Assembly (NCBI GenBank): GCA_017937385.1
Contig: JAGBDR010000060.1
Span: 1-38,666 of the forward strand
From: Parabacteroides sp.
GTDB lineage: Bacteria; Bacteroidota; Bacteroidia; Bacteroidales; Tannerellaceae
Direction of reading: 5' to 3'
DNA length: 38,666 nt
Shown here: positions 1-8,423 of the stretch, in pieces
How positions within the stretch are numbered: the first letter of the stretch is position 1
Layout of the letters: each line of letters opens with the position of its first letter
Translations under genes and position numbers: made by a program
Notes under the pieces: generated by a model
Told to the model about the DNA's origin: nothing
Database searches by the model: none
Seen by the model: only the letters and a program-made list of their open reading frames with translations

Positions 1-375
1 CCAAAAGATCAAGGCTGAACCGTCCAGGCTACTCCGGGTAAAGGCTACGCTGTCGCCTGCGAAACTCGCTTCGCTCAGACAGCGCAGGCTCCTGCCGCTT
101 CGCCTTTACCCTCCGCTTGACGCCTGTCCGCTTAGGCCTTTCCGAGAAAGCTCCGCTTTCTCTTGGGATGGCCGATGCCGCCTGTTATATAGGTGCCGGT
201 ATCGGCCATCCTCAAAGAGCCGCCAGGCTCTATCTCCGGCCTAAGCTGGCGAGTGTCAAGCGCAGTGACCGGAGTGAGCGTCCGGAGCGTCTGCTGTTTG
301 AGCGAAGCGAGTTTCAGACGCGACAGCGAACGCAGGGAACGGAGTAGCGAGGCTGGTTAAGCCGTGATCTTTTGG
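1..375. repeat. Large nested foldback (inverted-repeat) element, noncoding
   Basis: The segment folds on itself around position 188. Complementary arm pairs are 1-16 with 360-375 (one mismatch), 28-36 with 340-348, 48-56 with 320-328, 61-77 with 299-315 (17 bp perfect), 114-121 with 255-262, 130-138 with 238-246, and about 166-180 with 197-211 (one mismatch). Smaller hairpins lie on both flanks of the centre (about 142-160 and 216-231). The arms nest in order, so the whole reads as one long stem with side hairpins. Its left end coincides with the window edge, so it may extend further. The only long reading frame (117-347) is arginine-rich, has no recognisable family and is explained by the repeat. 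It could be a nonautonomous mobile foldback element or a structured RNA; the sequence does not decide. Confidence 0.75.
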
Positions 376-402
376 TTACTTTTCCATCCAGGGAAAAGTA
401 AC
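375..402. repeat. 11-bp perfect hairpin at the edge of the foldback element
   Basis: GTTACTTTTCC (375-385) and GGAAAAGTAAC (392-402) are perfect complements around a 6-base loop. It directly follows the outer arm of the foldback element and probably belongs to it. No T-run follows in the plus direction, so it is not a convincing terminator. Confidence 0.7.
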
Positions 403-460
403 ATTGAGCCAGCAAAGATAATTAAATTCTTGCGAGGATGCTAATTCCCTCTTTTTCCAA

Positions 461-468
461 TATCTTTG
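461..468 (+). promoter_or_regulatory. Candidate -7 promoter element for the lipoprotein gene
   Basis: TATCTTTG matches the Bacteroidetes -7 consensus TAnnTTTG and lies 32 bases before the ATG at 501. I do not see a well-spaced TTTG at -33. Confidence 0.5.
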
Positions 469-500
469 CACCGGATAAGAAGAAATAAACAATCATCATC

Positions 501-1331
501 ATGAAAAAGTCAGCAATCAGCATAGCACTTGCAACCCTGGCACTGGCCGGTTGCAACAACGACGAAAAGAATGCACAGGCAAGGTTGGACAGTGCCCGGA
601 ATATGTATGAACGGAATGAATTCTTTGCCGCCAAAAGTGAAATAGACAGTATCCGCATCCTGTACCCGAAAGAGTTCAAAGTGATCCGGGAAGGCCTGAC
701 CCTGATGCGCCAGGTGGAACAGAAGGAGGCGGAACGCAACTTGGCTTTCTGCGACAGTCTGCTTCCCATCAAGTTGCAGGAATTGGAGGAATTGAAGAAT
801 GGCTTCAACTTCGAAAAGGATTCCGCCTATAACGAAATCGGCAATTATGTCTCCAAGCAACAGACCATCGAACGCAACATCCAGCGTTGCTACATCCGTT
901 CCGGTGTCAACGAAAAAGGCGAGATGTATTTGGCAAGCGTCTATTTCGGAGGGAAACCCATCAATCATACCGGCATCAAACTGAGTACACAGGACGGGCT
1001 TTTCGCCGAAACGCCAGCCATCCCTTACGACGGCGGCTTGAACTACCATTTCAAGGACTTGGGGAATACGACCGAAGTCGTGACCTATCAGGGAGAGAAG
1101 TGTGAAGATGCCGTCAAGTTCATCTTCGCCAATAAAGAGGAACGCATCAAGGTGGAATATACAGGCGGCAAATCCTACATCCTCTATATTGCCGATGCGG
1201 ACAAAAAAGCGATCGCCTCGACGTATGAACTGGCAGTCGTGTTGAGCGACATCGAAAAACTGACGAAAGGAAAGGAGAAAGCCATCAAGAAGTTAGCCTA
1301 TTTGGAAAAGAAACTTTCGGGCGAGAAGTAA
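501..1331 (+). CDS. Putative lipoprotein of unknown function with coiled-coil segment
   Basis: The 276-residue protein opens with a lipoprotein signal peptide: a short basic start, a hydrophobic stretch, and the lipobox LAGC with the acylated cysteine at residue 18. Residues about 25-130 are charged, helical and probably coiled-coil, with many Glu, Lys and Arg. The remainder looks beta-rich and ends in another charged helix with several lysines. I do not recognise a family and assign no function. A lipoprotein exported to the periplasm or outer membrane is the supported statement. It stands alone: foldback DNA lies upstream, and a terminator and a convergent gene lie downstream. Confidence 0.85.
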   Translation: MKKSAISIALATLALAGCNNDEKNAQARLDSARNMYERNEFFAAKSEIDSIRILYPKEFKVIREGLTLMRQVEQKEAERNLAFCDSLLPIKLQELEELKNGFNFEKDSAYNEIGNYVSKQQTIERNIQRCYIRSGVNEKGEMYLASVYFGGKPINHTGIKLSTQDGLFAETPAIPYDGGLNYHFKDLGNTTEVVTYQGEKCEDAVKFIFANKEERIKVEYTGGKSYILYIADADKKAIASTYELAVVLSDIEKLTKGKEKAIKKLAYLEKKLSGEK

Positions 1332-1359
1332 TTTTTCTCCCGCAATTACAGCCATAAAG

Positions 1360-1392
1360 AAAGGCGGCTTCCTTTGCAGGAAACCGCCTTTT
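1360..1392. terminator. Bidirectional intrinsic terminator between convergent genes
   Basis: AAAGGCGGCTTCC and GGAAACCGCCTTT form a stem (one internal mismatch) around the loop TTTGCA. It is flanked by T-runs on the plus side and A-runs on the other, so it can serve both the lipoprotein gene (plus) and the large secreted protein gene (minus). Confidence 0.85.
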
Positions 1393-1412
1393 CAGTTGTA
1401 ATAACATTGTTC

Positions 1413-3944
1413 TTATTTCACAATCACCTTATAAGTGGTATCGCCTTCAACCGTTACCAAAATGATACCGGAGGTTGCAGGCATCGAGAAGTATTCGGAG
1501 TTTGCCCGACGGACACCGATTGTCTGTCCCAAGATGTTGGACAATGTAATCATCCGGCCGGAAGCATTCGCCACGATCACCTGACCGTCATGGCTGATCA
1601 CCTTGATCTCGGATACGTTCACTTCCTCGTTGGCAGTCGGAGCAGAAGCGGTTTGTACCTCAAAGGCTGTGCTTGGGAATTTCTCCAATACGACAAACCC
1701 GTTCACGATACCGACGTATGGATAACCGGCATTAGAATTACCCACGCTTTTCTTCAATTGCTGCTGGTTCTCCAAGATATAACCACCCCTTTCGTTCACC
1801 TTGAATGCGAACAAAGCCGGACTGTTTTTCGACCGCTTGATGGTGTCGTTCGACAGGAACATGGCATTCCGGTAGGTTTCAGCACTGATATTGTTGATTG
1901 TCGTATCCTTGTAAGACAGATAATAACGTGTATCACCTACTGCCGAAGAGATGAAATAGAGCTGCTTGCCGGCAACCACCGTATCCGGTTCCACCCACAG
2001 GCTGAAGTTATCCTTTTCGTATGCGGCTTTCGTGATTTCACTTCCTTCTGTCTTTGCCTGTGCAAAGAAATTCAGCGGGTTCATCACCAAGGAGTTTCCA
2101 TCAGATACCAAACGTTTGTGGCCGGCTTCGAAAGAGGCATATTCAGGAGCGTCCATAGGTGCAATGTTTACGCTTGTTCCGGCAGAGGCCGTCAATTGCA
2201 GGTTGGAAGTGTTGATGTCGATTCCGACATATTTGCCTCCTTCCGTTACCAAGGAATACAGCTGGCTGTTAGGTTTGGCCAAGAAACGGAAATTGAGAGC
2301 TTTATCTGTCTTCGAGAACTTCAAACCATTCGCACCATCTTTTGCCACTTTTCCATCCAAGAAATAACCACCCAACTGGTAATCAATCACAGAAATAGTA
2401 TCTCCCAATTCTTGTGCTCCGGCAACTTTGGTTGTACCGACCGGATACAATTTGAACAATTGCGCTGCTTCTTCCGCGCTGCCTTTCAAGATAGAATCAG
2501 GCGTGTACATAAACAGTTCGGGAACACCCGGTGTCGCGGTATAGAGGCTCAGGATATATCCTTTATCCAGCAACTCCTGTTCGGAGGCGGCAAAGGAACC
2601 TAAATAGGCATCATTTATATCAGAGTTTGTGCCACGTTCTTTGAGCGTGATGGTATCTTGACCGATCAGGTAAGTATCTTCCATTCCCTTCACCGCAAAA
2701 ACTTCTCCATTCTTGATTAAAGTCGTATTGGATTCACGATCCACGATGGAATACTTGCCGTTGTTCGCTTTGACAAGCCATTGTCCACGAGGAATGGTCA
2801 ATTCGGGAACGCTGTCTCCACCCATGAAGACACCTTTACTTCCTTCTCTGTCATAAGCCACATAATATTTACCGGCATTTGCCCCCTTGCTTGCGCTCTG
2901 CAAGAAATAGAAACCGTCACCAGACGAGATTTCAACAGGCGTACCCCGTTTTGCCGTGATCTTAGGAAGATCGCCTTGCAAAGCATCACCCGTTTCAGAA
3001 ACCGTCAAGACTTTTGTAGAACCGGTTTGGGCATATACGACACGTACATTATTTATTGAAGCCAAAGTTTCTCCATTCACATCCGGAGCCGCTTTCACAT
3101 ACATGGCAATAGAATCGTTCTTCAAGTTTACCGTAAACTTGAACTTTTGGAAATCTTCATTTCCAACGGAATGAACACCCATAAGAGCGGCGTATGTGGA
3201 ATCAGCCACGAACTTCGCACCGTAAACGCCTTTTGCACCGGAAATCACAGTTTTTGTTGTATCAACTCCTAACAATTTGGCTTTGCCATCCGCGAATGTT
3301 TCATCACCTGCGAATTGCAAAGAGACATAACCTCCATCCAAGTCCTTTGCCAACAATTCTTTTCCCCCAAAGATATTGCCTTCGTAAGTATCGCCGAACA
3401 TCAGTTGGAAAACGGAGAAGCCGTTGCCGAGTTGTGCAGCGTCCAACGGGAAGTCAGAATACGGAGCTTCCACTGAAAAAGCAGTACCGCCTGTTGCAGC
3501 CAAAGAGAGCTTACCGTCTGTTACAACCAATTCCAAAGTCTTATCTCCATCATAAAAACCTTTGATTGTATTACCCAACACCCAACGATCCACACCGGAA
3601 GCCAAATTCAAATCAGCATCCGCTTTAGCGGCGAAAGAGAGAACATCTTGCGTCGCTTTGTTGGTAATCTTATAGGTCGTAACTCCTAAAGCAGTTTCTT
3701 TATCGGAAATCTGCCACAAAGCTGAATCGAGCGCAGCTTTCGTTTTAATGTTATCAAGCGACTTCACAATCACAGAGTCAGACTTGTTCCCATCCAATGC
3801 CAAATAAGAACTTCCGCTCTTCAGATGATAATAATTACCGGCTGTCCAGTCTTTTTCATCTACAGTTGTTGCATCTCCCGCATTTGCAGACAAACCGCCA
3901 ACCATCATCAAGGCCGTAGCCAAAAGTGTAAATCTTTTATTCAT
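1413..3944 (-). CDS. Large secreted protein with type IX-like C-terminal sorting tail (DUF6383-like)
   Basis: I place the start at 3944 rather than at the upstream in-frame ATG (3974), because the downstream ATG begins a clean signal peptide (MNKRFTLLATALMMVGGLSA) and the longer start would put it next to its own promoter. The mature part of about 820 residues is beta-rich, with repeated 'YYLxSxG' style modules (for example around QLYFISSAVGDTRYYLSY) reminiscent of surface-exposed beta-trefoil or sandwich repeats. The last 70 residues have the pattern of a type IX secretion C-terminal domain: a segment ending GQVIVANA, then ITLSNILGQTIG, then SGIILVTVEG and a final KVIVK. From memory it resembles the DUF6383 proteins of Parabacteroides. 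It would be exported by the Sec and type IX systems, and the translocon gene sprA is in this window. The substrate or ligand is unknown. Confidence 0.8.
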   Translation of the reverse strand: MNKRFTLLATALMMVGGLSANAGDATTVDEKDWTAGNYYHLKSGSSYLALDGNKSDSVIVKSLDNIKTKAALDSALWQISDKETALGVTTYKITNKATQDVLSFAAKADADLNLASGVDRWVLGNTIKGFYDGDKTLELVVTDGKLSLAATGGTAFSVEAPYSDFPLDAAQLGNGFSVFQLMFGDTYEGNIFGGKELLAKDLDGGYVSLQFAGDETFADGKAKLLGVDTTKTVISGAKGVYGAKFVADSTYAALMGVHSVGNEDFQKFKFTVNLKNDSIAMYVKAAPDVNGETLASINNVRVVYAQTGSTKVLTVSETGDALQGDLPKITAKRGTPVEISSGDGFYFLQSASKGANAGKYYVAYDREGSKGVFMGGDSVPELTIPRGQWLVKANNGKYSIVDRESNTTLIKNGEVFAVKGMEDTYLIGQDTITLKERGTNSDINDAYLGSFAASEQELLDKGYILSLYTATPGVPELFMYTPDSILKGSAEEAAQLFKLYPVGTTKVAGAQELGDTISVIDYQLGGYFLDGKVAKDGANGLKFSKTDKALNFRFLAKPNSQLYSLVTEGGKYVGIDINTSNLQLTASAGTSVNIAPMDAPEYASFEAGHKRLVSDGNSLVMNPLNFFAQAKTEGSEITKAAYEKDNFSLWVEPDTVVAGKQLYFISSAVGDTRYYLSYKDTTINNISAETYRNAMFLSNDTIKRSKNSPALFAFKVNERGGYILENQQQLKKSVGNSNAGYPYVGIVNGFVVLEKFPSTAFEVQTASAPTANEEVNVSEIKVISHDGQVIVANASGRMITLSNILGQTIGVRRANSEYFSMPATSGIILVTVEGDTTYKVIVK

Positions 3945-3987
3945 AAGCAACTTGTTTAAATTTACTATTCTCAATCTTTAACAAGGG

Positions 3988-3995
3988 CAAAGATA
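3988..3995 (-). promoter_or_regulatory. Candidate -7 promoter element of the secreted-protein gene
   Basis: On the minus strand the bases read TATCTTTG, a match to TAnnTTTG, 43 bases before the chosen ATG. A TTTTG lies 16 bases further upstream (4012-4016), closer than the usual spacing of about 19. Confidence 0.55.
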
Positions 3996-4086
3996 GAAAA
4001 GTTCAGTTTCACAAAATGATAATCAACTATAAAAGATACTTACACACGGGCATAATGTACAAAAGTACCGTTATCCGTGCCATAAT

Positions 4087-4116
4087 AAAAAAGGCCCGCC
4101 ACCAAAGTGACGAGCC
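4087..4116 (-). terminator. Intrinsic terminator downstream of the MscS gene
   Basis: On the minus strand GGCTCGTCAC, loop TTTG, then GTGGCGGGCC form a 10-bp stem (two G-U pairs) followed by six T. The G-U pairs exist only in the minus-strand RNA, which sets its direction. It would end transcripts coming from the mscS side. Confidence 0.8.
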
Positions 4117-4225
4117 AGGAATCATTTTCTCTTATAATCAAATAATAATAATAATACTAAAGTATTGAAATAAAGTTCCTAATATCTTTCTATCTAATAT
4201 CTTTCCTTCTATTTACAACCGTGGA

Positions 4226-4233
4226 CAAAGATA
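4226..4233 (-). promoter_or_regulatory. Weak candidate -7 element between mscS and its terminator
   Basis: The minus strand reads TATCTTTG, but TTTG boxes upstream are 12 and 27 bases away, neither at the usual distance. If active it would make a transcript of about 130 nt ending at the terminator 4087-4116. Confidence 0.3.
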
Positions 4234-4321
4234 TAGCTTTTTGTTCAAAGTTCGATCCTTCAAAAAGACTCCTTTCAAAACCTATTGATTATTGAACGAA
4301 CCCTTTTCTTTTCAGGACAAA

Positions 4322-5167
4322 TCAGTTATCGGCCCGATGTACAGTAAGTTGCGGGAACGGGAAGTTAATGCCCTTTTCATTAAAAGTTGCATAAACCGCC
4401 TGATTGATACCAAAATAGACATCCCAATAATTCGGACTTTCCACCCATACGCGGACAACGATATTCACACTGCTGTCAGCCAACGCATGCAAGGCGATAA
4501 AAGGAGCCGGATCAACCAGAATACGGGAATCACGGGCAAGAATCGTTTCGATCACAGCCTTTACCTTCTCATAATCCTCGCCATAGTCGACACCGAACGT
4601 CCAATCCACACGACGAGTAGCCTGCCGGCTGAAGTTCGTCACCGCACCACTGCTGAGCGAACCATTCGGAATATACACCATCTTATTGTCGGGCGTTGCC
4701 AGGATCGTGTGGAAAATCTGGATCTCCTTCACCGTGCCACCCGAACCTTGTGCCTCAATATAATCACCGACTTTAAATGGCTTGAACAGAAGAATAATCA
4801 GTCCACCCGCAAAGTTCGCCAAATTGCCACTCAAAGCCATACCGACAGCGACACCGGCAGAAGCCAGCAAAGCGGCAAACGAAGTGGTCTGTACACCCAG
4901 CGCACCGACAACCGAGATTATCAACAGAATCGTCAGGACAACATTTACCAGACTTCCGAAAAAGGTCTTGACTGAAGGATCGATATCGCGTTTCAGTAAA
5001 ACCCGTTTTATCAGTTTGTTCACCAAGTTGATCAGAATCCGACCGACAAGAAAAACCAAAAACGCCTTGATAAGCGTCCATCCCAACGCCGCACCTTGCG
5101 CCATCAAGGAATTCAAGACCCCTTCAAAACCATGTGAAAAGTCAATTGCTGCTACAATCATAATCAT
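4322..5167 (-). CDS. mscS: Small-conductance mechanosensitive channel, MscS family
   Basis: The protein forms a tension-gated pore in the inner membrane that releases solutes on hypo-osmotic shock. The 281 residues have the compact layout of the founding member: three transmembrane helices (about 28-48, 69-91 and 94-127). The third is the pore helix, rich in Gly and Ala (LLASAGVAVGMALSGNLANF). The cytoplasmic beta domain starts at VGDYIEAQGSGGTVKEI and includes the conserved Pro-Asn-Gly (MVYIPNG). A mixed alpha/beta vestibule domain follows to the C-terminus. The second Met (codon 3) could also be the start. It is transcribed divergently from the TPR gene and stands alone. Confidence 0.92.
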   Translation of the reverse strand: MIMIVAAIDFSHGFEGVLNSLMAQGAALGWTLIKAFLVFLVGRILINLVNKLIKRVLLKRDIDPSVKTFFGSLVNVVLTILLIISVVGALGVQTTSFAALLASAGVAVGMALSGNLANFAGGLIILLFKPFKVGDYIEAQGSGGTVKEIQIFHTILATPDNKMVYIPNGSLSSGAVTNFSRQATRRVDWTFGVDYGEDYEKVKAVIETILARDSRILVDPAPFIALHALADSSVNIVVRVWVESPNYWDVYFGINQAVYATFNEKGINFPFPQLTVHRADN

Positions 5168-5248
5168 TTATATTTATAGATATTCATACTAACTACATAA
5201 CAAGCATTCGTCCTAAAAGTATTCGGAATTATTTCTTAGAAATTGTAG

Positions 5249-5256
5249 CAAAGGTA
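5249..5256 (-). promoter_or_regulatory. Candidate -7 element of mscS
   Basis: The minus strand reads TACCTTTG, matching TAnnTTTG, 81 bases before the mscS ATG. No clear -33 box is visible; the sequence upstream is AT-rich. Confidence 0.45.
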
Positions 5257-5296
5257 TAAAGTTTTTTTATTCGAATAAAGAACCGATTTTATTATG

Positions 5297-5304
5297 TAGC
5301 TTTG
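5297..5304 (+). promoter_or_regulatory. Candidate -7 element of the TPR gene
   Basis: TAGCTTTG matches TAnnTTTG and lies 34 bases before the ATG at 5339, back to back with the mscS promoter candidate. Confidence 0.5.
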
Positions 5305-5338
5305 CAAACAATCAGATAACAGACATAAACGATAGAGC

Positions 5339-6163
5339 ATGAGGACTTTCTTGATTATGATAGGCCTGTTCCTGTTTATAGGGAACAGCTTTGCACAATC
5401 ATACGAAGAATTGATAGAGAAAAGCTACGACTTCGTAGACAAAGACGACCTGATCTCCGCAGAAGAGAGCCTGAAAACAGCCATGCGCAAGGAACCCGCC
5501 AATCCGTTGAACTACGCCCTGCTCACGAACCTCGGAACCATACAACGCCGGCAAGGGAAACTGCAGGAAGCCCTTATCTCCTACACATCCGCCCTTAGCG
5601 GCCACACCCAAAATATCACCATTCTCGAAAACCGGGCTTCCCTTTATACCGAGTTAGGTGAAACAGAAAAAGCATTGAACGATTACAATACGTTGCTGAT
5701 AGAAAATCCGGAACATCAGGAAGCACTCTATTGCCGCGGCCTGCTTTACATCCAGTTAAAAAACTATATGTGGGCGGAACAGGACTTCGACAAGATCCTG
5801 GAAATAAACGACAAATCGGTCCGCGCCCGCCTCGGTCATGCCATCTTGGAAAAAGTGCGTGGAAACTACGACGACAGCGAACGGATATTCAACTACCTGA
5901 TCAGCGAAATGCCTCGCGACTGGATTCTCTACGAAGGACGGGCAGACCTGTATTTCATGATGGGAAAGAATGCACGGGCCATGGCGGATATAGAAAAGGT
6001 CTTTGCCGAAAGCGAACCGACAGCCAACCTCTATGTGCTGAGAGGCAAGATCAAGTTGGCACAATACGAAAAGGAACGGGCAGCCCTCGATTTCAAAAAG
6101 GCTGAATCCATGGGATATGACAAGGAAGTAATCAAGGAATTGATGAAACTCACCCAACAGTAA
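5339..6163 (+). CDS. Exported tetratricopeptide-repeat protein
   Basis: The 274-residue protein has a cleavable signal peptide (cleavage likely after Ala19, before QSYEEL). The rest is a run of about six or seven 34-residue TPR helix pairs, seen as repeated patterns such as QGKLQEALISYTSAL, LGETEKALNDYNTLL, LKNYMWAEQDFDKIL and MGKNARAMADIEKVF with Ala8- and Pro32-type positions. TPR arrays are protein-protein interaction scaffolds, and no enzymatic domain is present. It is periplasmic or outer-membrane associated by its signal. The acyltransferase gene begins 39 bases later with no terminator between, so the two may be co-transcribed. Confidence 0.88.
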   Translation: MRTFLIMIGLFLFIGNSFAQSYEELIEKSYDFVDKDDLISAEESLKTAMRKEPANPLNYALLTNLGTIQRRQGKLQEALISYTSALSGHTQNITILENRASLYTELGETEKALNDYNTLLIENPEHQEALYCRGLLYIQLKNYMWAEQDFDKILEINDKSVRARLGHAILEKVRGNYDDSERIFNYLISEMPRDWILYEGRADLYFMMGKNARAMADIEKVFAESEPTANLYVLRGKIKLAQYEKERAALDFKKAESMGYDKEVIKELMKLTQQ

Positions 6164-6202
6164 ACAAACAAACATTTACTAACATACTTAAATCACTTTA
6201 TT

Positions 6203-7276
6203 ATGCCGAAAGACACTAAACGCAATTTTGCGCTCGATGTTCTGCGAGTATTGGCTTGTTACATGGTCATCCAAGTACACGCCGGAGAATTTTATTATAT
6301 CGGCCCGGTCGGGGACGTGATAAAAGGAGAGAATGCTCTTTGGGTAGACCTTTATAATTCGGTCTGCCGGTCAGCCGTTCCTCTGTTCGTGATGCTAACC
6401 GGATATTTTCTTCTTCCGGTAAAGGACGAACCGGCACACTTCTTCCGCAAGCGCTTCACGCGCGTAGTCATCCCCTTCATATTTTGGTGCATCGCTTACG
6501 CTTTCTATCAATTCTTCCGGGGACAGGCGGATTTGGCAACCGCTTGTACCAATATTCTCAAAATCCCGGTAAACTTCGGGACAGAGGTTGGACATCTCTG
6601 GTACGTTTATATGTTAATGGGATTGTATCTCTTCGCTCCTATCATTTCGCCCTGGCTGACAACGGCTTCGCGAAAGAGCATCGAACTGTATCTGGGAATA
6701 TGGGCCTTTACATTGTGCGTACCTTATATCCATCTGGTATTTCCGGAGCTATTGGGAGAATGTTTCTGGAACGGGACTCCAATGTTATACTACTTCTCCG
6801 GATTGTTAGGATACATGGTATTGGCTTATTACTTGCGGACGTATGCTTCGGAACGGAAAAGCTGGAACTTGCCGGCAGGTATCGTTTTACTGGCGATAGG
6901 CTATTTCATCACCTGGTATGGTTTCCACGAACGGTTATCGACAGCCGAATATATCCCGCAACTGGAAATCACCTGGGGATACGAAACAATCAACGTGGCC
7001 ATGATGGCAACAGGCATTTTCCTGTTGGTCAAGAACATCCGGATCAAAAACCCGGATTCATGCTGTGGGAAGTCCGTTACGGATATATCGATTAAAAGTT
7101 ACGGGATCTATCTGATACATATCATGTTGCTGAATCTGTTCCATGATTTGTTGAATAACCTGTCCGACAGTGCCATGATCAAGGTTCCGGTAATCGCAAT
7201 CTGTACGTTCATTACCTCCTATCTGGTAATCAAACTCCTCTCCTATTTGCCGAAGAGCAAATACATAATCGGATAA
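6203..7276 (+). CDS. Membrane acyltransferase, acyltransferase-3 family
   Basis: This 357-residue polytopic membrane protein has about ten hydrophobic segments. Its N-terminus carries the family signature, with Asp12, Arg15 and the catalytic-type His26 (NFALDVLRVLACYMVIQVHAG). The family transfers acyl groups, often acetyl or succinyl, onto surface sugars or other extracytoplasmic acceptors. The segment RKRFTRVVIPFIFW near residue 90 is also typical. The acceptor cannot be told from sequence: no glycan gene cluster surrounds it, only the TPR gene upstream. Its 3' end is followed at once by an AATTGACAATT repeat and a facing repeat from leuB. Confidence 0.87.
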   Translation: MPKDTKRNFALDVLRVLACYMVIQVHAGEFYYIGPVGDVIKGENALWVDLYNSVCRSAVPLFVMLTGYFLLPVKDEPAHFFRKRFTRVVIPFIFWCIAYAFYQFFRGQADLATACTNILKIPVNFGTEVGHLWYVYMLMGLYLFAPIISPWLTTASRKSIELYLGIWAFTLCVPYIHLVFPELLGECFWNGTPMLYYFSGLLGYMVLAYYLRTYASERKSWNLPAGIVLLAIGYFITWYGFHERLSTAEYIPQLEITWGYETINVAMMATGIFLLVKNIRIKNPDSCCGKSVTDISIKSYGIYLIHIMLLNLFHDLLNNLSDSAMIKVPVIAICTFITSYLVIKLLSYLPKSKYIIG

Positions 7277-7280
7277 AATA

Positions 7281-7368
7281 CAATTGACAATGGAAAATTG
7301 ACAATTGACAATTTAATGTTTTACGAAACTATATTAATTGTCAATTGTCAATTATCAATTGTCAATTC
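7281..7368. repeat. Two facing AATTGACAATT repeat units between convergent genes
   Basis: A plus-oriented unit follows the acyltransferase stop, and a minus-oriented unit spans the 3' end of leuB. Their cores, 7296-7313 and 7336-7353, are perfect 18-bp complements (AATTGACAATTGACAATT), giving a hairpin with a 22-base loop that may end transcription from both sides. The leuB stop codon (TGA, 7362-7364) lies inside the unit. Related copies are at 15216-15248 and 33208-33239. Confidence 0.8.
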
Positions 7369-8423
7369 TTCTCTATGTATTCCACAATCCACGCACCAAC
7401 CTCTTTCGTGCCATATTTTGCACCACCTTCCACCTGGATTTCAGGAGTACGGACATGGGCATCCAAAGAAGCATCCACAGCCTTGCGGATCAAGGCGCCT
7501 TCCTCCTGGCAACCGAAATGCTCGAACAACATGGCAACCGAAAGGATCTGTGCCAACGGATTGGCTATATTCAAACCTTTCGCTTGCGGCCATGAACCAT
7601 GAATCGGTTCGAATACGGGTGTGCTTTCGCCCGTCGAGGCAGAAGGAAGCAAGCCCATGGAACCGCTGATACAAGAACCTTCGTCAGTGAGGATGTCACC
7701 AAACGTATTCTCCGTTACCATGACATCAAAGAATTTGGGTTCCTGAATCATGCGCATGGCAGCATTGTCAACATACATATAGTCGGTCTGAACCTCCGGA
7801 TAAGAAGGTGCCATCTCTTGTGCGATCTGGCGCCACAGGCGCGAAGAGGCCAGGACATTCGCTTTGTCGACCACCGTCAGATGTTTTTTCCGTTTCATGG
7901 CATATTCAAAGCCGACCTTCAAGATACGTTCGATCTCAGGGCGCGTATACAGGTTTGTATCGTAGGCCTTGTCATTATCCTGATATTTCTCCCCGAAATA
8001 CATACCTCCTGTCAGTTCACGGATACACAGAAAATCCGCGCCATCCACCAAGTCGGCACGAAGCGGCGATTTGTGCAACAAGCACTTAAACGTCTGCACA
8101 GGTCGAATATTCGCAAACAGACCCAGTTTCTTACGCATAGCTAACAGTCCCTGTTCAGGACGTACTTTGGCCGTCGGATCGTTGTCAAACTTCGGATCAC
8201 CTACGGCAGAGAAAAGAACCGCATCCGCTTCTTTACAAATCTTATATGTCTCTTCCGGGAAAGGATCACCCACCTTATCGATGGCATCAGCTCCGCAAAG
8301 AGCATATTCGTAATGGACCTCATGTCCGAATTTCTTACAAACGGCACTCATCACATCCACACCTTGTGCGGAGATTTCAGGACCGATCCCGTCACCGGGA
8401 AGTACAGCGATATTCAATTTCAT
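7362..8423 (-). CDS. leuB: 3-isopropylmalate dehydrogenase
   Basis: LeuB is a cytoplasmic NAD-dependent enzyme that oxidises 3-isopropylmalate to 2-oxoisocaproate in leucine synthesis; in the citramalate route the same enzyme handles 3-methylmalate. The 353 residues are full length for the family. The start [10 protein letters not shown], the substrate loop ([12 protein letters not shown]), the metal-binding segment with acidic residues ([22 protein letters not shown]) and the NAD-binding FEPIHGSWP are all visible. It is the last gene of the leu operon, about 30 bases after the citramalate-synthase-like gene. The last residue and the stop come from the AATTGACAATT repeat. Confidence 0.96.
   Translation of the reverse strand: MKLNIAVLPGDGIGPEISAQGVDVMSAVCKKFGHEVHYEYALCGADAIDKVGDPFPEETYKICKEADAVLFSAVGDPKFDNDPTAKVRPEQGLLAMRKKLGLFANIRPVQTFKCLLHKSPLRADLVDGADFLCIRELTGGMYFGEKYQDNDKAYDTNLYTRPEIERILKVGFEYAMKRKKHLTVVDKANVLASSRLWRQIAQEMAPSYPEVQTDYMYVDNAAMRMIQEPKFFDVMVTENTFGDILTDEGSCISGSMGLLPSASTGESTPVFEPIHGSWPQAKGLNIANPLAQILSVAMLFEHFGCQEEGALIRKAVDASLDAHVRTPEIQVEGGAKYGTKEVGAWIVEYIEKN

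Larger units (their letters stand above)
3945..4321. other. Intergenic region of 377 bases
   Basis: It holds no credible gene. It contains a promoter for the secreted-protein gene (3988-3995), a minus-strand terminator (4087-4116), an AAT microsatellite (about 4139-4154), a 12-base direct repeat CTAATATCTTTC (4179-4190 and 4194-4205), and a second minus-strand -7 match (4226-4233). Confidence 0.7.

Noticed and set aside
117-347. A 76-residue reading frame
   Set aside because: It lies wholly in the foldback element, is rich in Arg and Ser, has no family likeness, and its sequence is dictated by inverted arms.
1374-2603. A 409-residue reading frame antisense to the secreted protein gene
   Set aside because: It mirrors a gene with signal peptide and sorting tail; composition is His- and Arg-rich, as expected of a shadow frame.
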